Assembly: GCA_005217565.1 (NCBI GenBank)
Contig: SJCO01000014.1
Location: 1 to 64,000, forward strand
Source: Puteibacter caeruleilacunae
GTDB taxonomy: Bacteria > Bacteroidota > Bacteroidia > Bacteroidales > Prolixibacteraceae
DNA length: 64,000 nucleotides
Direction: 5' to 3'
Positions within the stretch are counted from its first letter, which is position 1. Every line of letters starts with the position of its first letter. Positions 16,526 to 24,748 of this stretch are shown one piece after another. A program made the translations under genes and the position numbers. Below the pieces are notes generated by a model. It was not told the origin of the DNA, ran no database searches, and saw only the letters and a list, made by a program, of their open reading frames with translations.

Positions 16526-18820
16526 ATGGTGCCTTTAGATATATTATATATAAATCTTAACTCTATAGAAGAAGGGTTGCAATTAACGATTGAAGGTCGA
16601 CAATCTGGAACCTTATTTTGTCCCTCAGATGCTGATGTAAACGGAGAAGCTCAATATCAGATGGTGGAAGGATTTACATATGACTATGAGTTTAGTGATC
16701 CTAGATTTCATTTTACCAAAAGCAAGATTGTACATCCTCATTTACGTCGCAAAAACTTTGGGAGTGTATCACCTAATATATACGTTGGGACTTTAGAAAT
16801 TCCTGTTTTCAAAGAGGGAGAAGAAGTGAGCCAAAGTGTGACTTTTGAAGTTAGATCTGTGAAAGCCACTTATAGGGATGATTATAGGGATATGCTCGAA
16901 TTAATTACAGAGAATTGTACTGATTTGTTAATGCATGCTAATTCTCCCGTAGTGCAAAATTTTGAACCTGATTTTGCGAATGATACACAGACCCTTTATC
17001 AGAGATTTGTTTTTGTAAAATCGATCATTGCAAATGATGAGTTTAGTGAGGCGATTCATAGGATTGTATCTTCGCCAGTTACACAGTGGAAGGAGAAATT
17101 AGAGCAAAAGGATATACATAATATTAGACGTTTCAATAACTCCCATATAAAACAGCTAGTAACAGGGACAAATCGATTTAAGATATCTGATGATCATTTT
17201 TTAAGAAATTATGGTTTGTCTAGTTTGCCAGACAAAATTATTTCTGGTCGAAAAATTGATAGTGTTGACACTCCTGAGAATCGTTTTGTAAAATTTGCAC
17301 TTGAAACTTTCGTGAGCTTTTGTTCTGATATTATTACGAAATCGAAGCCAGAAAGCCGTCTCTATAATGAATCTAGTCAGTTGGAGAAGAAACTTGAGTC
17401 TTTTTTACAGCATTCAATGTTTAGAAAAATTTCTCATCCAGAGCTATTGAAACTAAATAGTCCAATTTTGCAGCGTAAAGAAGGTTATCGTGAGATTCTT
17501 CGTGTTTGGCTTATGTTTGATTTAGCCGCAAAACTAGTATGGAAAGGTGGAGATGATGTTTATAAAGGAGGGAAAAAAGATATTGCAACATTGTATGAGT
17601 ATTGGTTGTTTTTTAGATTGTTGAATTTATTTAAAGGGATATTTAATATTGAGCCTAAAGATATATCTGAGCTAATCAAAGAAACCTCGGATGGGCTTAA
17701 TTTGCAATTAAAACAGGGTAGGCATACAGCATTATGCGGAACCTATATAACTAATTCAAGAAGGTTAAAGATTCGATTTAATTATAATAGGACATTTTCA
17801 GGGCATGCAGATTACCCTAAATCAGGAAGTTGGACAACAAGAATGAGACCGGATTATACTTTGTCAATTTGGCCTGACGGGATCTCAGAAACAGAAGCAG
17901 AGTTAGAAGAACTTATTGTGCATATTCATTTTGATGCAAAATATAAGGTAGGAAACTTAGCTTACCTTCTCGAAGAAAAATCAGATGAAGAACTTGTAGA
18001 AGAGAAAAAGGATGCTCAACAAGGAATATATAAGAATGGCGATTTATTAAAAATGCATGCTTATAAAGATGCAATTAGGCGAACAGGAGGAGCTTATGTG
18101 CTTTATCCTGGAAGTAAAACATGTAATAGGACCGGTTTTCATGAGATTATTCCAGGTCTGGGAGCTTTTCCTATTCATCCGTCTAAAACAGATGACGGAA
18201 TTAATGAATTGAAGAGTTTTATTCTAGCCGTAATAGAGCATTTTTCAAATAGAGCTTCTCAACGTGAGAAGATTGCTTATCGAGTATTTGATATTTACAG
18301 GAAGAAACCACTTAAAGAAGATGAAATAAAAGAACCTCTGCCTGAACCATACGGAAGTAATAGAAATTTAATTCCTGATGATACGTTTGTTTTGGTTGGA
18401 TTTTATATGAAAGATAAATTAGACTGGATTTTAAGGAAAGGGTTATATAATGTCAGAGCAGGCTCAAATAGAGGCTCTTTAAGGTTGGGGCCGAAAGAAG
18501 CTGGTGCTAAGTTTCTTCTATTGCATTCTCATGGAGAGACTAAGACAGGATTAATTCTTAGAATTATTGAAGCAGGTCCACGGATTTTTTCAAAGAAAGA
18601 TTTAGTTAAGCTTGGGTATCCAGTTAAAAATAAAAATGAAGTCTTGGATGAATCTTCCGGGCGTTATTATTTGGTATATAAGATTGAACCAGTTGCGGAG
18701 GTGGAATTAATAAATCAAATTTGGGATATAACTAAACTTAATGGATATAGGTCCGGAAGTGGTTCAGGATTGCCGTTTGCTGTAACACTTGCAGAATTGA
18801 TGAGGGCAAGGATAAAATAA
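16526..18820 (+). CDS. McrC-like DUF2357 nuclease subunit
   Basis: A 764-residue protein. The central part, about 200-540, fits the DUF2357/McrC arrangement: NRFVKFALETF, then TLYEYWLFFRLLNLF, then a PD-(D/E)xK-like core with MRPDYTLSIWP and IHFDAKYKVG, where D and the DAK triplet are candidate metal and catalytic residues. The last about 150 residues (from DDTFVLVGFYMKDKLDWILR) form a separate domain of PUA/EVE-like appearance that could read a modified base. It is the last gene of the restriction operon. The association with a D12 methyltransferase resembles LlaJI-type systems, which however use other methyltransferases. Confidence 0.85.
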   Translation: MVPLDILYINLNSIEEGLQLTIEGRQSGTLFCPSDADVNGEAQYQMVEGFTYDYEFSDPRFHFTKSKIVHPHLRRKNFGSVSPNIYVGTLEIPVFKEGEEVSQSVTFEVRSVKATYRDDYRDMLELITENCTDLLMHANSPVVQNFEPDFANDTQTLYQRFVFVKSIIANDEFSEAIHRIVSSPVTQWKEKLEQKDIHNIRRFNNSHIKQLVTGTNRFKISDDHFLRNYGLSSLPDKIISGRKIDSVDTPENRFVKFALETFVSFCSDIITKSKPESRLYNESSQLEKKLESFLQHSMFRKISHPELLKLNSPILQRKEGYREILRVWLMFDLAAKLVWKGGDDVYKGGKKDIATLYEYWLFFRLLNLFKGIFNIEPKDISELIKETSDGLNLQLKQGRHTALCGTYITNSRRLKIRFNYNRTFSGHADYPKSGSWTTRMRPDYTLSIWPDGISETEAELEELIVHIHFDAKYKVGNLAYLLEEKSDEELVEEKKDAQQGIYKNGDLLKMHAYKDAIRRTGGAYVLYPGSKTCNRTGFHEIIPGLGAFPIHPSKTDDGINELKSFILAVIEHFSNRASQREKIAYRVFDIYRKKPLKEDEIKEPLPEPYGSNRNLIPDDTFVLVGFYMKDKLDWILRKGLYNVRAGSNRGSLRLGPKEAGAKFLLLHSHGETKTGLILRIIEAGPRIFSKKDLVKLGYPVKNKNEVLDESSGRYYLVYKIEPVAEVELINQIWDITKLNGYRSGSGSGLPFAVTLAELMRARIK

Positions 18821-19025
18821 TAGTTATTGTTTCTAGAAATATGAAGTCCTTCTAAAATGAGTATGTTAGATATATAGGTGATGTTCTTGCACTTTCAAAA
18901 TGTTTTTTTTAAAGACAAGTGTAAATGTATTGAATTAGAGATATGTACAGTGTTTGTGAATAAGATCATTTATTCCTATATTTGTCATAACCCTATAAGG
19001 GAAGTTCCAGTACAAATGATAATAT

Positions 19026-19068
19026 ACCTTCCATGCCTCTCGAAGAAGCATACTTGGAAGGTTTTTTG
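19026..19068 (+). terminator. Rho-independent terminator
   Basis: ACCTTCCATGC and GCA...TGGAAGGT form a stem, followed by TTTTTTG. It stands alone about 200 bp after the restriction operon and could end its transcript. Confidence 0.65.
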
Positions 19069-19439
19069 TTTACAATTACTTGTAGCATTCTGTACTTGCA
19101 ACAAAAAAGGACTAATAACTAAGTTCTATTGCCTTTTTCTTATAGGCTACATCAACTGTTCTTCTTTAGACATGATTCAAATTTAATAAATGTCTTTGTT
19201 ACTTATCTGGTGGTCTCATCAGATGTAGCATTTCCAAAACTGGTTGTTGCAATTTTTGCAATAACCACTCAGCATGGCGCTATCAAAGGGAAAACGCAAA
19301 ATAAATTGGTTATGTATTTTAATCTTGTCATGATTAATTAGTACTAGTTTCCGCCGACAGGGGCTGTTGCTTTTCATAGGCTGCAGGGAAGCGCGGCGGT
19401 TATGATATATATGCTTCTAATCCCATAATTCGCTATCGC

Positions 19440-19620
19440 TTATTATGGGTTAAAAATAGGGCACACTTCCAGTGTGCTGTTCGATGGGGTAAAAGGGTTC
19501 GTTTGGTTTAATCCCACGACTTGCTTCGCGTGTCGTGGATTAAACAGAAAACATACCTCCGGCATGTAGTATGCATATTTCCGGAGCATGCTGACCCCCT
19601 TTACAAACTCCAGCATGCAA
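19440..19620. repeat. REP-like palindrome cluster
   Basis: It holds GGGTTAAAAATAGG, a hairpin GCACAC-TTCCA-GTGTGC, a second palindrome with arms ATCCCACGAC and GTCGTGGAT flanked by TTAA, and a third with CCTCCGG and CCGGAG. A similar unit with GCCC-TTCCA-GGGC is at 41355-41385, so the TTCCA-loop hairpin is a repeated extragenic element. Confidence 0.7.
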
Positions 19621-20182
19621 TTCCTCTCTAATCGTAACTGATCCGATCTCCTGGACACTTTTCTCATTCCCAGTAGGCATGATTCCACCGAAACTATCCA
19701 GCCTACAATCAATCCTCAGAAGTAGCCTCCACGAAAAAAGGGAACCTTCCCATCCTCCCCAATCCCCCCATTCCCAAAAAAATCTTCCCTCATCTTTCGA
19801 ACAATCCCACAGTTAGTTATGTCATTTTCATGCCAGTGATGGATCAGTGGGGGTGAAAATTCTTTCGGTTTTTGCTTCTTGAATAGTAAATATTTAATTA
19901 ACTTGCGTCGTCGTTCAGTTAAATGAATGACTTAGAATTGTAAGTTATGGGAATATTTAATTTAGACATTTTCCTTTCGTTTTTGCTTCCTGGACACAAC
20001 GGTGAAGCGTTGTTCGTGCCTTTCTCTAGGATAGGTATTTCAGATACCAGTCCTCCGGTAGTGGCATAAATCCTTTTACATATATGGGCCTTTATCTTGA
20101 AGCGTAATCGCTGGATGTTGGTCGTGGAGTTTATGTTCGAAATCTTCATCGGTTTCACTAAATCAATTTAAGTCGAATTATA

Positions 20183-23100
20183 ATGGATCAGAGATATAAT
20201 CGCGCCTCTGTGGTTTCGCGCGATCAATTGTGTTTTGGGGGCAAGACTCCCGAGTATGCGGTGTTTTTTAATGTCGCTTATTGTTGGATTAGCGACTTGT
20301 TAAGGTCTTTATTACCAGAGGATATCAGGCCGCAGGATGACTTGTCGGGTGATAGTGAGCATTCGTTTTATATTGACTATTTCAATCAAAATGGATTGTC
20401 GAAAATTGGCTATCTGAAGTTGCGTAATTACCTGTGGAAAGGGTATCTGTTTGCTAAGAATCCTGCGTATATGGAGGTGAGCGAGATCGATAAGGAGTTG
20501 ATCCATATAATGATTCGAAAGCTTGGTGAACTGCGTGATTTTCATTCGAACTATTGGTACGATAATTCTTGCTTCGAATGTGAGGACATTTTAGCTAAAC
20601 GTATCGGAGGCCTTTATTTATATGCCGTTGATGTATTGGCTAGAGAGAATCAGCATGAGGTAAATGTATATCGCGACAGTAAGCTTGCGGGGCCTGTAGT
20701 TAAACGGGTGAGAAATAAAAATATGATCACTCAGCATGGGGTTAATTTCTTGTTGAGTCTGTTTTTGAAGAAGACTGATATGCTGCGTTTTCTTCAATAT
20801 TGTAACGATTTTAAACGTTCCGATCATCCGGAGTTCAGGGTGAGGCAAAAGCTGTATTTGTTTTATACGCATAGTAATGATGCTTGCTATGAGCATTTCA
20901 GTATTGAACCTACTGCATTCTCGTCGGTGAAAACAAGCACTAAAGAGGATGTTCGAAAGGCTCATCAGATTTATAAAATGGTATCGTACCTGCGCGATGT
21001 GCCTGTGGAAATGGTTGATCGACAATTGTTTCCGCTTATCGATGATGGCAACATGGTGGAGTCGACTGAGCAGTTGGTGGCTTTTATATTGAAGAATGGC
21101 CTACTGATGAAATGTAACGTTGCGCCTGTATATAATAAGAATGATGAGGTTGTACTTAACGAGGTGTTGTTAACTTATGGGGAGGAGAGCTATGAGTTCG
21201 CTTTTCGCTTGAATGACTTGCATAAGTTGTTGCTTGATGTGATGCGCGATCCTACAAGGGAGTATGCTTTTTATGCCGATCTGGAGCGATATATTGCTTA
21301 TAGAAATGAGTTTCCAGAGGTGCTCGATCGGTTTATTGCCGGTGAGGAGGTGCTGGATGAGATGATGGACTATTATCATTTTAAATTGGCGGCGAATGAT
21401 TTTGTGACGGGTAAGTTGTGGGAGGTTATTAAGACGGTGGGAGCTCATCGACGATTGAAGAGAGGGGTGAGAGAAGAGCTGTGTGAGCTGGTGGCTGAAC
21501 GTCCTATTATATGGCATTACCTGATGTGTTATGCTGATCAGGATTGGAAGCCTGGTACCACCAATGAGTTTATGGGCTTCGCGGTGAAGTACCTGATGGA
21601 TTTGAAGCTTACGCCTGATTGGGAGTGGCTGTGCGAATCGTTGGAGCCTGAGGTGGTGACTTTTGAGGATGATGACGAGGGGGCGACTAAAGAGGTTATT
21701 AAGCGGGAAAAGGTGTTCGCGACTGCTGTGCCTGATGGGTACCAACTGAATATGAAGAATAATCATGTGGTGGTGCGACTGAAAAAGTGGCCTGATTTGC
21801 TGTTTAGCTTTGGCGAGAATGCTATGCGTAATCTTATCTTTGGTTACCTCGATGGTAAAAGGGATGTTGATGTGCTGGGGCGATTGTATGATGATATTGA
21901 GCGTATTACCTCGTGGACTGGATCGGGCGATACAATGCCATTTAGTGAGCTTAAGCTGTTGAATGAGAAAACAGTGCCTCGTTATCTGAAGTTGATGATG
22001 CGCGATGAGGTGGTGATGGAGAATGAGCAGGATTGTAAGACTGAGGCTAAAGCTCAGGAGCGGATGACTCGATTGATTGATTACTTTAAGGATATTAAGT
22101 CGGGCGCTGTTGTGCTTAATTTTGAGGAGAAGAATGTGCAGTTGATGAGGTGCTATAAGTTTTTTAACTGGAGGTATGATCATAGTGCTGAGTTTAAGTT
22201 TCTGCGCAAGAATGAGTATCAGTCAATGAGTCTCTATCACCATGCTTTGGCGAGTGCTGATGTTGCTAAAAGAAGTGGTTCCGGGGGGCGTAAACCACCA
22301 AAACGTTCAGATTTTAATACGATGAAGCATCGGTTGTTGAAGGATGTTATGCTTCATATGCCTGAGGAGATTTTGAGGTTGCTGAATAAGACTATTTCGT
22401 TTGAATACTTGTTCAGGGCTGTGTTAGATGAGACGATTGATTTGCTGGAAGATTGGAAGAGTAGGCTAGGCAAGATGAATCGTCAGCAGAAGCGCTTACG
22501 ACTGTCGAAGTTGGGTATTAATTTTGCAGCTATTCCTTTTCCTGATGCGTCGATAAGGTATAATCTTGAACAGATGAGGAATATTCCGTTCCTGATACAT
22601 CCTGCTACAGTGATGCAGGCGATGGGGTATGATCAGTCGTCGGATCATTTTAAACGGTTTAGGGATGATGCTACCAGGTCGGAGGGCTTGCTCGACGAGA
22701 GTTATGATTATGAGCCTTACCTGGAGAAGTTCTATAAGGATACTCCTATGTGGCGGAAGCTTAAGCATAAGATTATTGGTAAGGTGAATAACAGGCGTAC
22801 GCAGGATGTGCTGATATTGAATATGATTAAACATTACCTTTTGGGTGTTGACTCTGCTATCGTGCATGAGTTGGCGGGAGAGTTGCTCGATAAGTATGAT
22901 GAATCGTTTATGCTTGCTAGTCTGCATGATATAGAAATTCCGGTATTTGGCGGCATGACCTGGGTGACTGGTGGTGCAGTGGAGGGTGCCGATGGAGTAG
23001 ATGGTGCTAATGGCAGTGGTAGCGGTAGGTTGTATGAGGTGGTTGTGAAGTTTAAGCAGCTGCACTACTTTATGCTGATGGAGGAGCGATCGATGAGGAT

Positions 23101-23581
23101 GCTTGTGCGACATTTATTCTGCCGATTTTCTGATGATGATTTGTCTGCGAAGGCAGATGTTGAGGTGAGTGATGGTAAGTATACTATCCCGTTTGGGGCA
23201 ATACATGACGAGCAGAAGAGGATATTTGATGAGTCGCTGAAGATGACCGAATTGTTGCTGGAGAAGGAAATGAGGATTGTAAACGGCATGGATATTCGCC
23301 TTAAGGATGAGATGGAGTGTGAGGCGCTATCGAGAGGAGAGAAGGTATGTATGGATTTTCCAATGGTGTGTGACGCGGCAGGGTGGACTGACCAGGAGGT
23401 GCAACTGTTGACTATGATTCGCCATTGTGCATTTTGTGGAAAAGTCTCTAACGATTTTTCTTATCGGGAGCTGATGAAGGATCCTGAATTTATGGAGTTA
23501 ATGGATATTACTCCAGATAACCTGGGAAAAGATGATAATAGCGATGCTTTGGTTGATTCTTCAACCGCTAAAGTGTTCTAG
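20183..23581 (+). CDS. cas13b: Cas13b homologue lacking both HEPN histidines
   Basis: The 1132-residue protein has the length and layout of type VI-B effectors. The first HEPN motif lies at R118 (LRDFHSNYW) and the second at R1080 (MIRHCAFCG), 52 residues from the end, where Cas13b proteins have RxxxxH. Here the residues five positions after each arginine are N123 and C1085 instead of histidine. From memory the corresponding segments of PspCas13b read RDLTNH and RNAFDH. Other shared features are RRTQDVLILNMIKHYL at about 872-887 and VKFKQLHYFMLMEERSMRML at about 955-974. Low-complexity Gly/Ala-rich stretches occur at about 930-950. The frame is intact. A 36-nt repeat array with Cas13b-type ends follows after 68 bp on the same strand. 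It probably binds guide RNA but should lack the usual RNA cleavage; processing of guides, which does not use HEPN, may remain. Confidence 0.85.
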   Translation: MDQRYNRASVVSRDQLCFGGKTPEYAVFFNVAYCWISDLLRSLLPEDIRPQDDLSGDSEHSFYIDYFNQNGLSKIGYLKLRNYLWKGYLFAKNPAYMEVSEIDKELIHIMIRKLGELRDFHSNYWYDNSCFECEDILAKRIGGLYLYAVDVLARENQHEVNVYRDSKLAGPVVKRVRNKNMITQHGVNFLLSLFLKKTDMLRFLQYCNDFKRSDHPEFRVRQKLYLFYTHSNDACYEHFSIEPTAFSSVKTSTKEDVRKAHQIYKMVSYLRDVPVEMVDRQLFPLIDDGNMVESTEQLVAFILKNGLLMKCNVAPVYNKNDEVVLNEVLLTYGEESYEFAFRLNDLHKLLLDVMRDPTREYAFYADLERYIAYRNEFPEVLDRFIAGEEVLDEMMDYYHFKLAANDFVTGKLWEVIKTVGAHRRLKRGVREELCELVAERPIIWHYLMCYADQDWKPGTTNEFMGFAVKYLMDLKLTPDWEWLCESLEPEVVTFEDDDEGATKEVIKREKVFATAVPDGYQLNMKNNHVVVRLKKWPDLLFSFGENAMRNLIFGYLDGKRDVDVLGRLYDDIERITSWTGSGDTMPFSELKLLNEKTVPRYLKLMMRDEVVMENEQDCKTEAKAQERMTRLIDYFKDIKSGAVVLNFEEKNVQLMRCYKFFNWRYDHSAEFKFLRKNEYQSMSLYHHALASADVAKRSGSGGRKPPKRSDFNTMKHRLLKDVMLHMPEEILRLLNKTISFEYLFRAVLDETIDLLEDWKSRLGKMNRQQKRLRLSKLGINFAAIPFPDASIRYNLEQMRNIPFLIHPATVMQAMGYDQSSDHFKRFRDDATRSEGLLDESYDYEPYLEKFYKDTPMWRKLKHKIIGKVNNRRTQDVLILNMIKHYLLGVDSAIVHELAGELLDKYDESFMLASLHDIEIPVFGGMTWVTGGAVEGADGVDGANGSGSGRLYEVVVKFKQLHYFMLMEERSMRMLVRHLFCRFSDDDLSAKADVEVSDGKYTIPFGAIHDEQKRIFDESLKMTELLLEKEMRIVNGMDIRLKDEMECEALSRGEKVCMDFPMVCDAAGWTDQEVQLLTMIRHCAFCGKVSNDFSYRELMKDPEFMELMDITPDNLGKDDNSDALVDSSTAKVF

Positions 23582-23615
23582 TGAAGAGTTTGAATGATGA
23601 TTAAAATATTCGAGT

Positions 23616-23640
23616 CTAACCTTAAGGACTATTAGGTTAG
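23616..23640 (+). terminator. Hairpin between cas13b and the array
   Basis: CTAACCT and AGGTTAG pair around an 11-nt loop, 10 bp before the first repeat. There is no T-run, so it may be a weak terminator, a transcript-end stabiliser or part of the array leader. Confidence 0.45.
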
Positions 23641-23649
23641 TAATGCCGT

Positions 23650-24645
23650 GATGTGAAATCCTCCTTGTTGCGAGGCAGTAACATCAGAGTATTGAAGAAT
23701 ATAACATTTTAAACGGTGTGATAACCTCCTTATTGCGAGGTAGTAACATCCGAGTTTAATTACTTGGGAAGTGTATGTGTTGTGGTGTGAAAGCCTTCCT
23801 TTTTGAGAAGTAGTAACATCTGATTTGTTTATTGGTGTTTTAGGTGAGATGACCGCCTTGCTGAGAGGCAGTAACATCTAATTCATTATTATTTTTGTTT
23901 TTCTTAGTGATCGCTGTATAATAGGTGTGGAAGCCTCCTTGTTGAGAGGTAATAGCATTATAAGTGTTAAAACTAATCAGACCGTGGTGTGGAAGCCTCC
24001 TTGTTGCGAGGTAGTAACATCAATGTTGGTGGGTTATTATTATGCCTCAAAGGAGTGGAAGTCTCCTTGTTGAGAAGTAGTAACACCGTTTTGTAACATG
24101 ATTAGAATGAAGAAGGTGAGATGACCGCCTTGATGAGAGGCAGTAACATCTAATTCATCTTTGTTTGTTTTTTTTCAAGTGATTGCTGTATAATAGGTGT
24201 GGAAGCCTCCTTGTTGCGAGGTCGTAACATCTGATTTATATAATATAAAAATTTGGGTTGAAGTCAAAAAATGGTGTGATAGCTTCCTTTTTGAGAGGCA
24301 GTAACATCTATTTCATTTTTTTTATGTGTGATTTCTTTATAATCGGTGTGGAAGCCTCCTTGTTGAGAGGTCGTAACATCTATCTCAGTTTTAGTTTACC
24401 CGTATAGATTGTGGTGTGGTAACCTCCTTCTTGAGAGGTAGTAACACCGTAGTAAAAACGAAGATCTCATGATTATTGGTGTAATAACCTTCTTTTTGAA
24501 AGGGAATAACACCTCGTTAATTCTAAAATCTGAATATTAATTGGTGTACAAGCCTTCTTCTTGAAAGGTAGTAACACCGTTTCATATTTTTGAGAATCCA
24601 TTCACTATAGGTGTGGAAGCCTCCTTGTTGAGAGATAGTAGCACC
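23650..24645 (+). CRISPR. Degenerate type VI-B array, 15 repeats
   Basis: Fifteen 36-nt repeats (the third has 37) start at 23650, 23715, 23784, 23843, 23924, 23986, 24052, 24115, 24196, 24273, 24345, 24413, 24478, 24543 and 24610. The commonest form begins GGTGTGGAAGCCTCC, has TTGTTGAGAGG in the middle and ends AGTAACATC, close to known Cas13b repeats (GTTGTGGAAG...ACAAC). Few repeats are identical and many differ at several positions. The 14 spacers are 22-45 nt long, mostly 26-33. Pairing is kept: ends GATGT/ACATC, GGTGT/ACATC and GGTGT/ACACC, and inner stems CCTC/GAGG, CTTC/GAAG, CCTT/AAGG and GCCT/AGGC. Spacers 4, 8 and 10 resemble each other. There is no adaptation gene. Confidence 0.9.
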
Positions 24646-24748
24646 AATAGAGCATGTTCTGATAAAAAGCGAAGAAACTAGACAAATCAAGTATTCTTTG
24701 TAAGTAAAAGTGGTTTTTCTTTACAAAAGAAAGTACATTAGTAAAGAA

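Larger units (their letters stand above)
18821..20182. other. Gene-free stretch between restriction and Cas13b loci
   Basis: About 1.36 kb without a supported gene; the frames at 18878-19186, 19443-19712 (minus) and 19919-20158 (minus) have low-complexity or palindromic content and no family features. It contains a terminator-like hairpin at 19026 and a group of REP-like palindromes at 19440-19620, listed separately. No csx27, csx28, cas1 or cas2 is coded here. Confidence 0.5.

Noticed and set aside
18878-19186. Protein-coding gene between the restriction and Cas13b loci
   Set aside because: The frame spans a terminator hairpin, has no family features and an odd Cys/Lys/Ile-rich composition.
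23090-23120. RMLVRH as the true second HEPN motif
   Set aside because: It lies more than 150 residues from the C-terminus, in a segment matching a different conserved Cas13b region; the motif at R1080 fits position and context better.
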